From assembly GCA_933207985.1 (NCBI GenBank), contig OW240912.1:110247219-110311218 (forward strand): DNA of 64,000 bases, read 5' to 3'. How positions within the stretch are numbered: position 1 is the first letter of the stretch; each line of letters opens with the position of its first letter. The position numbers and the translations under genes are program-made. Under the pieces are notes generated by a model that did not search any database, was not told where the DNA came from, and worked only from the letters and a program-made list of their open reading frames with translations. This document shows, one piece after another, positions 22,123 through 34,420 of this stretch. The DNA comes from Pelobates cultripes (Eukaryota > Chordata > Amphibia > Anura > Pelobatidae).

Positions 22123-22421
22123 TGTGGTTGCAGTGGAATCAGTCTGATTGTAAGGATGTATCTTTATGGGTATTGGTAGATAAAGTATAAAGATACACAT
22201 ACAGTCTGATACATTGGGAATGCACAGGGGAGGTTCTTGTGGACACAATGTAGCACTAGGTCCCATTCAAACCTGAAGATAAATCTTGATTGGCTTTAAT
22301 GAAAAAAGGGAGGATAGATAAGGAGAGGCACTTAATTGTAGAATTTTTTTTTTTAGAACCTTAAAGTGCATACAGCTGTTGGATGGGTATCTGCATGGAT
22401 GTGGGTAGCACATTCAATGAG

Positions 22422-22488
<67 letters not shown>

Positions 22489-23687
22489 TTATTTTTTATT
22501 TTTATTTTTTTTATTTAACTACAGTAGTTCACATCAAGTTTACCTATTCTATAGCAAAATGTATTTTATCAGGTAAAACATGGCATGCCATCAGCTACAC
22601 TGCAGTCTTGTGAAATGTCAAAGTGAATGTACAGCAAATGCGATTTTAGGTTTAAATTATATAATATATATGAGGGAATGAAGAAATCAATTCAAAGTCA
22701 AATAATCATACTCTAATCATTTTGACATAATGATGATACAGAATGAAATAGATGATCAAATATTATTTAAATCAAACTGACAATGTGACCATCTTTGCCA
22801 GCCATTCCCGGGATAGCCTATGCTATCCTGACACTTGTCCTAAAAACAATGGGACTGAGGATCCAAATCTGGACTGTCCCTCTTACTGCTGAAAGGTATG
22901 TCATTGTAGCAAGATTGAGAAATTAAAAAGCTCCCTTCCATGTTAAATAATGACATTGAGTAGCATGATCCTGATAATTCTTCTCTGTCTGTTCAGACCG
23001 TGAGGATCACTTCACTCCAGTACAGGCTCTGCCCATACACTTCCACGCCTTTATAAATAAACTGGTTTTAGACATCTGTGGCTAATGCCATTTCTGATTG
23101 TGTTGGTTTGTTTGCTCGATCTTTAAAATGGGTCTTTAGAGAGACAATAAAAAACACAAAAGAGAATAAGAGACAATAATAAAAAAATAAACAAACACTG
23201 AGTCATGGCAGCCTCTTAGTCATTAAATCATTAAACCTCTAATCTGTGTGGTCTTCTGGGATAGCATGCAAATGTACCAGAGTGTGAGCAATGTTTGTTG
23301 TTGTATTGACTGCATGAATGACAATAATGCTAAACACTAGCACAAGAGGCTTACAAAATCATACAGTTCAAAGTATTTTGGGTGGATAAATAAAAGAGAA
23401 ATCTACCTTAACAGAAGAAAATCTTTTTGCATATTAAGAATCAACTTGGGGGAAAACACCTTCAGCAACGAAAAGGTTAATGTGATTTGGAGCTCCTGTT
23501 TTCTGGAAAATTACCAAATACTTCTGGCGCCAGATCTCATTCCTACCAGCTGCACAAAGTGTGCCTGTTTAAGGTCACCCTGGTTTTACAGTAAAACAGA
23601 CAGTCATTAGTACAGAGATGCTCTTACAAATTGTCTGTTTAAGAGCCAGTTGTAACATTGTCCTTTCACAGAGGGAAGTATACTGCA
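22123..23687. other. AT-rich DNA with one long (AT)n tract
   Basis: (AT)n at about 22423-22484 followed by a T-rich stretch. Otherwise nothing recognised. Confidence 0.5.
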
Positions 23688-23696
23688 TGGAATAGG

Positions 23697-23826
23697 GATA
23701 GGCAACATTCGGCACTCCAGATATTGTGGACTAAATCCCCCATAATGCTTTTACATCCATAATGCTGGCAAAGCATCATGGGAGGTGTAGTCCAAATCAT
23801 CTGGCGTGCCAAAGGCTGCCTATGCC
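23697..23826. mobile_element. 130-bp palindromic MITE (GGCAACCTTCGGCACTCCAGA family)
   Basis: The left arm gataggcaacattcggcact is inverted at the right end (cgtgccaaaggctgcctatg), with a secondary inverted pair inside (cataatgc / gcatcatg). A 9-bp direct repeat, tggaatagg, flanks both sides (23688-23696 and 23827-23835). Other copies are at 25646-25770, 39124-39253 and 62049-62175, and a scrap at 6239-6255. Confidence 0.85.
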
Positions 23827-23835
23827 TGGAATAGG

Positions 23836-24425
23836 ATAAGGGGTGTTGAATACAAGGCATACTAAGATTAAGACATTAAATGAATTAAAAAGTTATATTT
23901 TCTTTATAAGAATGCTGTCTGTATATTTAATGTGCTTACTGATTACCTGTTTTATAGAAAATAAATGCAAATGTCCTAGATATCAGTGCCACATCAGAAA
24001 TGTAAAATAAATAAATAATGTAAATAATAGAGTGAATTTTAAATTAAGAACACTCAGTAAGCCATTATAGTTACTCTTTGACTGAGCAAGGCAAGAAAAC
24101 CCAGGATTTTGGCTCTACAAATTAGTAGTAAGTCAGGTTTTATGTATTACATAACAGAGGTATGTGCTGTTTTTGCTTTTCACATTATCCTTAATTGATT
24201 TTCTATTATGTATGCACAAAATGGAGGATGCAAAAATATCCAAAATTTTGAGTATGTGCAGTAGATAATGTAAATCTTAGCCTGACTCATCCTTAGCCTA
24301 TTGCCCTCTCAAACTAAACCAAACAACAAACCTATACTGTATATCATGAACACAAAATTTGCATTAAAATGCAAATGTCAATTAGCCCACTATAATAAAA
24401 CATTGACATCTGAAAAGTGCATATT
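23836..24425. other. Nothing recognised
   Basis: AT-rich, without a bounded repeat or coding frame. Confidence 0.4.
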
Positions 24426-24914
24426 TTAAAGGACCACTATAGTGCCGGGAAAACAAACTTGTTTTCCTGGCACTATATAGTCCTTAGGTCTCCCCTCCCA
24501 CCCTCAGGGCCCCCCTCCTGCTGGGCTGAAGGAATAAAACCCCTTCAGCCACTTACCTTAATCCAGCGCCGGGCTCCATCAGCGCTGATGACCTCTCCTC
24601 CTCCTCCGACATCAGCTACCGAGTGGGCGGCCAGAGCCGCGCGTGCATTCAAACCGCCCATATGAAAGCATTACTCAATGCTTTCCTATGTATGTTCTGC
24701 GTGCTTAATGTGATTTTTGCATTGAGCGTCGCGGAAGCGTCTCTAGCGGCTGTCAGGAAAACAGCCACTAGAGGCTGGATTAACCCTGCAATGTAAACAT
24801 AGCAGTTTCTTTGAAACTGATATGTTTACAGCTGCAGGGTTAAAACCTGGGGGACTTGGCACCCGGACCACTTAATTGACCTGAAGTGGTCTGCTGACTA
24901 TAGTGTTCCTTTAA
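24426..24914 (+). mobile_element. T2-type MITE, complete
   Basis: TTAAAGGACCACTATAGTGC at the left, CTATAGTGTTCCTTTAA at the right. The left end contains a short extra palindrome, ccgggaaaacaaacttgttt, folding on ttttcctggc; the copies at 18733 and 26141 carry that palindrome at their right ends, so this copy is arranged the other way round. Confidence 0.85.
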
Positions 24915-25645
24915 TGCTACATTATATGTAATTTTTTAAATAAAATTTTATTGAAAATTTTTAAAGGAAACAAATACAATGCCCATGAAAGCTAGATTTC
25001 CATCATCAATATATTAGGATACATCTGTACACGAAGAAACAACAATTCTTAATTCTGTACTATCACCACACCCCTATGAGACAAGTGCAGCAAGATGATC
25101 AATGTCATGTGAAACAAACAGCAGTGAAAGGCCCTGAGGAGGATATGAGAGAAGGGAAAGACAGAGGAGGAGAAAAAAAAGAGAGAAAAGAAACAGGGAG
25201 AGAGAAAAGAAAATCTAAAAAAGTGGGAGTAAACGAGAAGATAGGAAAATAGAAAAGGGTATTACATTGACAGACCTTAACTGGGGATAGGGAAGGTATC
25301 AATCCAAGGGCACTAATTTATCAAGAAAGAAAAGGTTTATTTCCAAGCATCAAGTTTCAGATTTTTAAGAAATCTTTAGTTAGCCATAAAAAACTGCATG
25401 TCTATAAATAGAGTTAGATGTTCTGGAACCCTGACTGACCAGGTAGGGATAAGAGACCATCACTACTCTATATGACAATAGGATGAGCCAATGCCAGGTT
25501 CATAAGCGGTGGCACCCTAAATGTGGAGGATGCCAGATGATCATGTTAAGGATATTCAATTTAAGTAGTAGGGATTAAGAGAACTTCTCCTTTTTACAAT
25601 CCCATAGAAAAGTTCATATTACATATGATACGTCAGGGGTGAAAA
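24915..25645. other. Purine-rich and AT-rich DNA, nothing recognised
   Basis: A GA-rich patch at 25120-25260 reads as a long pyrimidine tract on the minus strand. No gene seen. Confidence 0.4.
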
Positions 25646-25770
25646 CTTTCATGACTCCAGATGTTGTAGACTACATCTCCCAAAATGTTCTTGCAGCCAT
25701 TATGCTGGTAAGGCATCAGGAGAGATGAAGTTCACAAAATCTGGAGTGCCAAAGGTTGCTACCAATTGGT
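25646..25770. mobile_element. Diverged copy of the 130-bp palindromic MITE
   Basis: Contains gactccagatgttgtagact and, inverted, aaaatctggagtgccaaagg. More diverged than the 23697 and 39124 copies, and ends are uncertain. Confidence 0.7.
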
Positions 25771-26140
25771 TAGGTCATCAAGACCGGGGAGAAGGAGCAC
25801 TATGGATCTAGAGGTAAAAAACAGATTTATCACTATTTTTGTATTATCCAACCCAATGGTTTTTTTCATATCTATGTCTGAATGCTGAGCTGCTATTGCC
25901 AGAAAATAAAATTGTGCCCTAGTATGTAGAGGTGGATATAACTATTGAAAACAGACATGGTTACTCACCAAAGTAACTAGCCAGAATGAATTCAAAGTGA
26001 ATTTCAAATTTAAGGCCAAAATAAGCAAAATGCAAACAGAACTGACCACGAGCACTTTCATAATTTGGCTATTTGTGTCAACATTTTTAAATTTACTTTG
26101 TATTTGCAACAATTCTCACTTTCATGAATAACCCAGAGAG

Positions 26141-26613
26141 TTAAAGGACCACTATAGGCACCCAGACCACTTCAGCTTAATGAAGTAATCGGAGTGCCAG
26201 GTCCCTCTAGGATTAGCCCTGCCTGCTGTAAACATAGCAGTTTCAGAGAAACTGCTATGTTTACATTAGGGTTAATCCAGCCTCTAGTGGCTGTCTCATT
26301 GACAGCCGCTAGAGGCGCTTCCGCGCTTCTCACTGTGATTTTCACAGTGAGAAGATGCCAGCGTCCATAGGAAAGCATTGGGAATATAGTGAATGAGCGT
26401 GCGGCTCTTGCCGCGCAAATGCGCATTCAGCCGGTGACGTCAGAAGAGGGAGGAGAGTCCCCAGCGCCGAGGCACTGGAGAAAGGTGAGTGTTTAACCCC
26501 CTTCCTCCCCCTTCAGCCAGGCGGGAGTGGGACCATGAGGGTGGGGGCACCCTCAGGGCACTATAGTGCCAGGAAAACTAGTTTGTTTTCCTGGCAATAT
26601 AGTGGTCCTTTAA
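26141..26613 (+). mobile_element. T2-type MITE, complete
   Basis: TTAAAGGACCACTATAGGCA at the left, ATATAGTGGTCCTTTAA at the right. Inside are ttcacagtgagaaga and a palindromic ccaggaaaactagtttgttt near the right end. Confidence 0.85.
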
Positions 26614-29496
26614 GATTCCAAAAATGAGAATAGTCATAGTCAATATCTTGCATTTGCCTTCAGCAAGGAACCGGTGTGACCAGGTCAAATAATAGGTTAT
26701 AGTTTCCCCAGAAAGCAATCGTATTTTGTTGGTCAATTCATATACATAAGAAAAATACTCTACAAATATTGGTGGCAGGAGAAATTATTTATTTTATAAT
26801 GGCAATTATGGTGTTTTTTTGCTTTTTTTTTTTTTTTAACTATAAAGCCCCTTCCATCCATATATGGCTTAGATAATAGATTTAATTTTAGGGTTAATAA
26901 AGTAGACCATCAACTTCAAAATAAGCTTCATCTTATCAATGGCCAATGATCCTATTCCCTCACTGTAATAAAATTGTAGATTCTCTTAAATCCTGTACCT
27001 CCTTATGGTTTGTAACGGGACCTAGGAGACAGTAGTCTACTAATTGTTGTAAAATTATGTAAATTATACCGGGAAGTGTTCATCTCATTTTAACAGAATT
27101 GAGATGAGTCTTTGGCACACCGTGATTAAGAACATTTTGAGCAGAAGCCAATAGAGAAAAAAATCATTAGCAGTCTGAAAGGAAAATAAACTAACAATGA
27201 TTTCACATAAAGACAGAGTGGGAGCCAGCAAATTGAACACCAGACACCTGCCAAGAGAATCCCAATTGACTGCAATTAGACTTTGGCAATCCCATAAATT
27301 AATACTGAAGTTTTGCAAAAGTGCAATACAGCCCAAAACTTCAATGAGTTATAAAACATAACCTTTATAAAATTGAGGTGACATTATCTTTCAGATAAAG
27401 ACACACCCAAACACAAACATACAACAAAGGAACAAAAAAAAAAAAAAAAGAGAAATACCCCTTGTAAGCTGGTAGAACATAAACAGTGTAAACATGGAGC
27501 AAGATACGGGATGGACATTTGCAATTTTTTAACCCTAGGATTATACTTTTAAAACGGTTTTTCATTTTTGTTTTGCTTTAGCATATAAGGCATGTATTCT
27601 ATTACCAGCTTTCATTTAGCAAGATAAAAGTTGGTTTTGAATCAGATGCAAATGGATGTATTAGTTGATTTGTGCCCTGGCTAGTGTAAATTTGTTTATT
27701 ATTTGAATCATAGGTGTGCCAGGTGTACCACCCTGAATGCAGATTCAAATGTCCACATCTGAAATAGTTCATTATCTTGTCAAGATAAAGATTATCTTTT
27801 CTAGATGATGTTTATCAATAGATCATTTTTCTTTTCAAAAACATACACACTACAAACAGAACCCCGACACACCACAGCCCCTCACACACTACAAACAGCC
27901 CCACATACACACTATAAACAACCCTAAACACACACAAACTATAAACACCTCCTCCATACACATATAGACCCCCCTCCCCCCCACACACACACACACACAG
28001 ACACTTTACAAAGCCCACTCCCCAAATAAACACTATGCAGCAAGACAAAATAACAGAAAAGCAAGCAGAGCTCACACATGCCTGGTTTAGATTTTTGTCC
28101 CTCTATTTCTCCATGTTCTTTCCCCCCCCCCCAATTCACCTTAGTTTTGTTGTTATACTATGAAAAAGTATAGTCTAGTTTTGTTTTAATGGAGAGCAAT
28201 ATCTTTGGCAATTTGTGGCAATAGGCGGAACATAAGCAAAGTTCCATTTTAGTTGATAAGCTAATTTAGCTACAATCCATCAGTCAAAAGAATTCCAGAA
28301 AAGGAAAAGGTAAAGGTAAACTGGACAGAGGAGAAAAAAAAAATTGTCAGTGTCCAGCTAGTAAAGTCCAGTGCCTAATCATTAGCATACAATGGGCATA
28401 AACAAAGGAAAGTTGAAAAAAAAAAAACACGACAGTGCGTCTCTAAATGTAATTGTGTAGCACTAAACAAATACATAGCATTTTATCCATGCAAAAGTAC
28501 TTTAGTAGGGCTTCAGCATGAACTGTCCAGTATGGGCATTCAATTAACTTTACCATCTGGGGTGATGGTCATGCTACTGGCGATGACACGCAATGCTGCC
28601 TCTAGGGCCCCGCACCTCCTATTAGACTGCTCTGCCCTAATATGTACAGGCTAAAATATTGCCCTAGTTTGGCTCTGCATAAAACAAATGGAAATACAAA
28701 ATAGATGGAAAAGGAGCAAAGATAGAAAAAAATATTTATTTTCCCCAATTTTGTATGATTTACTACCAAGCAATATAATGCATTTTATTTTTAATGTGTA
28801 TGTAGCGTATGTATGCTACTAGAAAAATGTGCCATTATATATCTTCCAGGTAAACTATAGTTACAAAAATAGCTTTATTTATCAAATTTGAATTTATATA
28901 ACTGAAAATATATTTTGAAGTAGATTTTATTTTGTAACAGGAATTCAGGAGTCAGTCCCAGGCTTGGGATTCAGTCTTGGACAGTTACACTGTTTTCCCT
29001 TCAACTATCCAGAGCATCCAAAAGTAAAAATAAATTATCAACATTACTATCTGACTAGTAGTACTTGAAGGGTCCCTCCAGGCACCTTCAACTAATTTAA
29101 GTTGTTGTGGTGCCAGGAGGCCCCCAGAGGCACTTTTACCTTAAGCGGTTAATCCGTTCTTGATTGGTATAACCCCAAAGTTGGGTCCAGCAGCAATGTT
29201 TACTGCCCCCCAGGCAGCATACGGCTCCTAAAATTTCATATTCACGAAGCGCAGAGTGCAGCCTGAGAGGGACGCCAATGATTGACTGAGAGTGACTCCC
29301 CATTCATTAAACTGACTTTGAAAGAAATGTACCTTTTCCAAGCCAGTTTCGGCTTGGTGGGGGGGGTGCTGCGGGTGCAACTTGTCCCTGGCACATAATT
29401 GTCAATATCTTTAGATGTGCTGTGTTTCAAGATGAAACACTGCACATCCAGGCTCCTACCATCATGACCACTTGAAATCATTGAAGTGTTCATAGT
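26614..29496. other. AT-rich DNA with a CA-rich repeat
   Basis: About 27836-27990 is a CA-rich array (acacactacaaacagcccc and variants). A diverged T2-like scrap (tccaggcacc...ggtgccagga) lies near 29070-29130. No gene found. Confidence 0.45.
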
Positions 29497-29504
29497 GTTT
29501 GAAG

Positions 29505-30064
29505 CAGTGGCGTACCTACCATGATCACGGGGGTCGCACCTGCGATCGGGCCCCTAACTTCAGGGGGCCCGGCCGCAGCCATGATCCCTGCGACCATGGG
29601 CCGCCTGGATAACTTATGAGCGGGTGCACAGCCGCATCGGCCCGGGTCCGTGGAGGGGAAGAAGGAGAGAGGGTATGAGACACATGGAAGGGAGGGGAGG
29701 ATGGACAGAGGTAATGGGACACGTTAAAGGGAGGGGGGGGAAGAGGGAGGGTACGGGACACATGGAAGAAAGTGGAGGTGGGAGAGAGGGCCTGGGACAC
29801 ATGGAAGGGAGGGGGAGAGAGGGAGATTATGGGAAACATGGAGGGGCTGAGGGGAGAGGGAATTGGACACATGGAGGGGATGAGGGAGAAGGAATGAGAC
29901 ACATGGAAGGGCTTTGGGGTCGAAGGAATGAGACACATGGGGGGCCTGGGTGCGGGAATGAGACACCAGGGGAGGATGAGCGACCCGGGGAATAAGACAC
30001 CAGGGAGGGGGGGTCCCAGGGCAATTTTTGCACTGGGGCCTGGTGGATTTTAGTTACACCTCTG
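29505..30064. mobile_element. hAT-type non-autonomous element, complete
   Basis: The left end is CAGTGGCGTACCTACC and the right end, inverted, is CAGAGGTGTAACTAAAATCC, sharing CAG-GG-GTA-CTA. The 8 bp on either side are gtttgaag and gcttgaaa (6 of 8 identical), a decayed hAT-length target duplication. The inside (29640-30000) is a purine-rich minisatellite around gagacacatggaaggg. No transposase. Confidence 0.75.
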
Positions 30065-30334
30065 GCTTGAAATAACCTTTTAATAACAATAATATTACTT
30101 TACCACACTGACTTAATTACACTAAAAATGCTACATGCAGATAAGAAATAAGGAAGAGTAAGCACATGCTTACCAAATACACAAACAATAGTTCTAACAT
30201 TAAATGCATTACACAATGTTAGCACTTACCAGCAAACAATAACAGCTTTAGCAGTCATAACCTTGCCATGCTAACTTAACTAATCCATAACAGAGAGTTA
30301 CAGGGGCCCAAATAACCATCCATAGTCTTTGGGC

Positions 30335-30690
30335 CAGGGGTGTATTTACCGTGAGGCTGACAAGGCATTTGCCTGGGGGGCGGCAAAAAAAGTTGTCCCC
30401 CCACTCGCCCTGGCAAATGCCTTGCCAGCCCATTGTCCTGAGGCTGGCAGCAGCTACACTTTCCGGTCGGCGAGGGAGCACTGATCCTCCTGTTCAGCTC
30501 ACTTGCGCGCACCACAGTGATGCCGTAGCAGTACGTTACTCCGGCCCTGGCATCACTATGCGGCACACGAGGGAGCTGAACAGGAGGATCAGTGCTCCCT
30601 CGGCGCCCGCAGTGACTGGCAGGCCACCCAGCAGTCCCATTGGACCCCAGGGAAAGCGAGAATTCACCCCAGCACTCCCAAAGGTAGAAA
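30335..30690 (+). mobile_element. hAT-like element end with a large internal inverted repeat
   Basis: Starts CAGGGGTGTATTTACCGTGA, a hAT-like terminus, then tgcctggggggcggca. Positions 30470-30523 and 30549-30602 form an inverted repeat of about 54 bp (cgagggagcactgatcctcc and its complement). It continues into attggaccccagggaaag, as in the 6256 element. The right end is missing. Confidence 0.6.
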
Positions 30691-30856
30691 AAAAAAATGT
30701 GAGTGTGTTTGTGTGTGTTACTGAGTGTGTGTCTGTTAGGGAGTGTTACTATGTGTACTATATGTGTGTTTGTTAATGTGTGTGTGTGTCTGAATGTTAC
30801 TATGTGTCTGAGTGTTACTATGTGTGTGTTTGTTAGAGAGTGTGTTAATGTGTGTG
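30691..30856. repeat. GT/TGTTAC microsatellite
   Basis: gtgtgt, tgttactatgtgt and gtttgtta motifs. It lies between the hAT-like piece and the CR1 C-terminus. Confidence 0.85.
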
Positions 30857-31052
30857 TCTCCTTTACTGTGTTAACCTCTACCACTTCAGCTGGAAGGCTA
30901 CTCCATGCATCCACTACCCTCTCAGTAAAGTAATACTTACTGATATTATTTTTAAACCTTTGCCCCTCTAATATAAGACTATGTCCTCTTGTTGTGGTAG
31001 TTTTTCTTCTTTTAAATATAGTCTCCTCCTTTACGGTGTTCCCTTTATGTAT
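30857..31052 (-). mobile_element. CR1-type LINE ORF2, extreme C-terminus
   Basis: On the minus strand a clean frame reads KEETIFKRRKTTTTRGHSLI, LEGQRFKNNISKYYFTERVV and DAWSSLPAEVVEVNTVKE. This is the conserved end of CR1-clade ORF2 proteins (RGHSL, K-YFTERVV-WNSLP pattern). It has the same strand as the CR1 endonuclease at 33022-33953, and may be the other end of the same copy, with most of the reverse transcriptase deleted or displaced by the insertions between them. Confidence 0.8.
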
Positions 31053-31540
31053 TTAAAGCGGCACTGTTATGCCAAATCCCGTTTTTTTTTTTTAACGCCT
31101 CCCGCCACCACTACATCCAGTTGACCCCCTAGTCACCCCCAAATGCCCCTAAGCCCCCATATTACCTATTTTTTAATCTTTCTTTTCTGCCACGATCTTT
31201 ATTCAGGGCGCCGCCATCTTTGTGTGGGTAGATGAAGTTCCTGTGGGATACGTCATCTGCCCACACTAGATAGACTGTGAGATTCCCGCACATGTGGCTG
31301 CTCACCGAAAAAAAAAACCTTAGTCACCCACCCCCCCACCCTAAAAAATAGTGAAGGGGGAATAAAATTACTAACCTGTAAAGTAAAATTAAACTTTACC
31401 ATTCAACGTCTTCTTTTTTCTAAAATCTTCATTTTTCAGCCCCAAAAAAGGCCAAATAAAAAACCATCATACCCGTCGAACTTAAAATAAAATAAAAAAC
31501 CTGAGCGCAAAAAAAAAAAACCTGACGAAAAAGAAAAAAT
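31053..31540 (+). mobile_element. TTAAAGCGG-ended DNA transposon fragment
   Basis: Begins TTAAAGCGGCACTGTTATGC directly at the end of the CR1 frame; the start resembles T2/Kolobok-type ends. It includes the phrase 'gccgccatctttgtgtgggt' and A-rich runs. There is no right end; it meets the Tc1 copy. No ORF. Confidence 0.5.
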
Positions 31541-31544
31541 CCGA

Positions 31545-33021
31545 GCGCAGTTGGTGAAGTGAAATGAGAAAAATATATACATAAAACTATTTTTTAGAAC
31601 TAGAAAACAGAAAATTGGCATGTGCATATGTATTCTCCCCCTTTGTTATGAAGCCCATAAAAAGATCTGGTGCAAGCAATTACCTTCAGAAGTCACATAA
31701 TTAGTGAAATGGGGTCCTCCTGTGTGCAATCTAAGTGTCACATGATCTGTCATTACATATACACACCTTTTTTGAAAGGCCCCAGAGGCTGCAACACCTA
31801 AGCAAGAGGCACCACTAACCAAACACTGCCATGAAGACCAAGGAACTCTCCATACAAGTAAGGGACAATGTTGTTGAGAAGTACAAGTCAGGGTGAGGTT
31901 ATAAAAAAAATCCAAATCTTTGATGATCCCCAGGACCACCATCAAATCTATCATAACCAAATGGAAAGAACATGGCACAACAGCAAGCCCGCCAAGAGAT
32001 GGCCGCCCACCAAAACTCACGGACCGGGAAAAGAGGGCATTAATCAGAGAGGCAGCACAGAGACATAAGGTAACCCAGGAAGAGCTGCAGAGTTCCACAG
32101 CAGAGACTGGAGTATCTGTACAAAGGACGACAATAAGCAGTATGCTCCATAGAGTTGGGCTTTATGGCAGAGTGGCCAGAAGAAAGCCATTACTTTCAGC
32201 AAAAATCAAAATGGCACATTTTGAGTTTGCGAAAAGGCATGTGGGAGACTCCCAAAATGTATGGAGGAAGGTGCTCTGGTATTAAGAGACGAAAATTTAA
32301 CTTTTCAGCCATCAAAGAAAACACTATGTCTGGCGCAAACTCAACACATCACATCACCCAAAGGACACCATCCCCACAGAGAAACATGGTGGTGGCAGCA
32401 TCATGCTGTGGGGATGTTTTTCAGCAGCCAGGACTGGAAAACTGGTCAGAGTTGAGGGAAAGATGGATGGTGCTAAATGCAGGGATATTCTTGAGCAAAA
32501 CCTGTACCACTCTGCGTGTGATTTGAGGCTAGGACAGAGGTTCACCTTCCAGCAGGACAATTACCCCAAAAAACTGCTAAACCAACACTTGAGTGGTTTA
32601 GAAACATGTAAATGTGAGCCAAAGCCCAGACCTCAATCCAATGGAAAATCTGTGGTCAGACTTAAAGATTGCTGTTCACAAGTGCAAGCCAACTTGAAGG
32701 AACTGGAGCAGTTTTGCAAGGAGAAATGGGCAAAAGTCCCTGTGGTAAGATGTGGAAAGCTCATGGAAACTGACTTTACAAAGTATTGACTTTAGGGGGG
32801 TGAATAGTTATGCACATTGATTTTTTCTGTTATTTTGTCCTATTTGTTGCTTGCTTCACAATTAAAAAAAAAAAAAAAATCTTCAAAGTTGTGGGCATGT
32901 AAATTAAATGATGCAAATCCTCAAAAAATCCATGTTAATTCCAGGTTGTGTGGCAACAAAACATGAAAAATGCCAAAGGGGGGGAGGGGGATGAGGGTGA
33001 ATACTTTTGCAAGGCACTGTA
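31545..33021 (+). mobile_element. Tc1-like transposon, 5'-truncated, transposase broken
   Basis: A near-consensus copy of a Tc1 family widespread in fish and frogs. The transposase starts at 31831 (MKTKELSIQVRDNVVEKYKS). The next landmarks are SIITKWKEHGTTASPPRDGR (paired DNA-binding region) and HGGGSIMLWGCFSAARTGKL, then FTFQQDN with the second catalytic Asp. The first catalytic Asp is lost (LWSDE has become a stop region near 32280), several frameshifts are present, and a deletion removes the third acid's context near 32640. The right inverted repeat is intact and ends gcaaggcactgta at 33021; the left inverted repeat is missing. It is inserted in CR1 ORF2. Confidence 0.9.
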
Positions 33022-33953
33022 GATCATTGTCTTCCTCACTCTGGTTTTTTTTTTTATAATGACTAAATGCTAACCTTTTGTTTTTTACTATTTTGCCACA
33101 TCTGCAGAGTACCACAGTGGTTTCTTGAATTTTTTGCTTTTACTAACAAGCCTAATGCAATTTTCTGTTGCCTTCAGCAGTGCAACTTTTAAATAACCCC
33201 ATTTCTCTTGGACTCCATTTAAATTGCTCCAGTCTGATAATGACTCCTTTACACATATTCTAATTTTAATATTTAAATATTCTAAAACCTTTTTTTTTGG
33301 TGTGGTGTGACTCAGTCACTATTCTTATATTAAACCACACTGACTGATGATCACTGGATCCTAAACCTTCACCTACAATAATATCTGATACCAAATCTCC
33401 ATTTGTTAACACTAAATCTAGTATGGCCTCTTTACGAGTTGGCTCCTCAATGACTTGTTTTAGAGACAATCCCAGCAGGGAGTTTACAATATGTGTGCTC
33501 CTGGCACAAGCAGCTATTTTGGTTTTCCAATTCACATCAGGAAGATTAAAGTCACCCATGATGATAACTTCCCCCTACATTGTCAGTTTAGCTATTTCCT
33601 CAACTAGTAGATTATCTAACTCTTATATTTGTCCTCAGGGCCTATAAATCACACCTACATGAGTTACTATGTGATTACCAAATTCTAACGTATCTCAAAC
33701 GGACGCTATGTTTTATTAGGCTGTATTTTATGCTATATTTCACATACAGGGCCACCCCTCCCCCTTTCTTGCCTTCCCTGTCTTTTCTATATAACGAGTG
33801 CCCTGGTATTGCTATGTCCCAGTCATTTTTCTCATTATACCATGTCTCAGTAACAGCGACTAAATTTACATTATCAGTTGCCATTATAGCCACAAATTCA
33901 TGAATCGGATTCCCTAAACTGTGAGCATTTGTAGACATGACTCTAAGCTTATC
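33022..33953 (-). mobile_element. CR1-type LINE ORF2, endonuclease region
   Basis: Minus-strand frames read STNAHSLGNPIHEFVAIMAT, VAVTETWYNEKNDWDIAIPG, YRKDREGKKGGGVALYVKYS, then after a gap MGDFNLPDVNWKTKIAACAR and IVGEGLGSSDHQSVWFNIRI. These are the conserved blocks of the APE-type endonuclease that nicks target DNA for LINE reverse transcription: N at the start, the TETW block, GGGVA, GDFN and SDH. The catalytic SDH is present. About 120 bp between YVRIW and MGDFN is deleted. After 33260 the frame continues to a KEKWGYLKVALLKATENC-like segment and is then interrupted by Tc1 at 33021. Its ORF1 partner is at 35952-36250. Confidence 0.9.
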
Positions 33954-34282
33954 ATTAAGTGTTCTTGCATAGCAAGACCACTTAATGTTATCTCACATAT
34001 ATATTATTAAGTGTTCTTGCATAGCAAGACCACTTATTGTTATCTCACATATATATTATTATTCTTATTAAGTGTTCTTGCATAGCAAGACCACTTAATG
34101 TTATCTCACATATATATTATTATTAAGTGTTCTTGCATAGCAAGACCACTTAATGTTATCTCATATATATATTATTAAGTGTTCTTGCATAGCAAGACCA
34201 CTTAATGTTATCTCACATATATATTATTATTATTATTAAGTGTTCTTGCATAGCAAGACCACTTAATGTTATCTCACATATA

Positions 34283-34315
<33 letters not shown>

Positions 34316-34420
34316 GTGTTCTTGCATAGCAAGACCACTTAATGTTATCTCACATATATATTATTATTAAGTGTTCTTGCAAGAACACTTATTGTTATCT
34401 CACATATATATTATTCTTAT
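33954..34420 (+). repeat. Eight tandem palindromic units, 52-76 bp each
   Basis: Units begin near 33956, 34008, 34069, 34125, 34176, 34237, 34313 and 34367. Each reads aagtgttcttgcatagcaag, then accacttaatgttatctcac and atatatatta with a variable (tta)n run, which accounts for the length changes. The head forms a stem (aagtgttcttgc / gcaagaccactt). In the last unit the head is a perfect 22-nt palindrome without the ata spacer. The same head occurs once at 14563, at the start of repeat copy 1. Confidence 0.9.

Noticed and set aside
29624..30033. Open frames of 62-137 codons on both strands
   Set aside because: They come from the purine-rich minisatellite inside the hAT element.
33954..34420. 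Eight regular palindromic repeats that look like a CRISPR array
   Set aside because: Vertebrate DNA context, no distinct spacers (the parts between are near identical with TTA expansions), and no cas genes.
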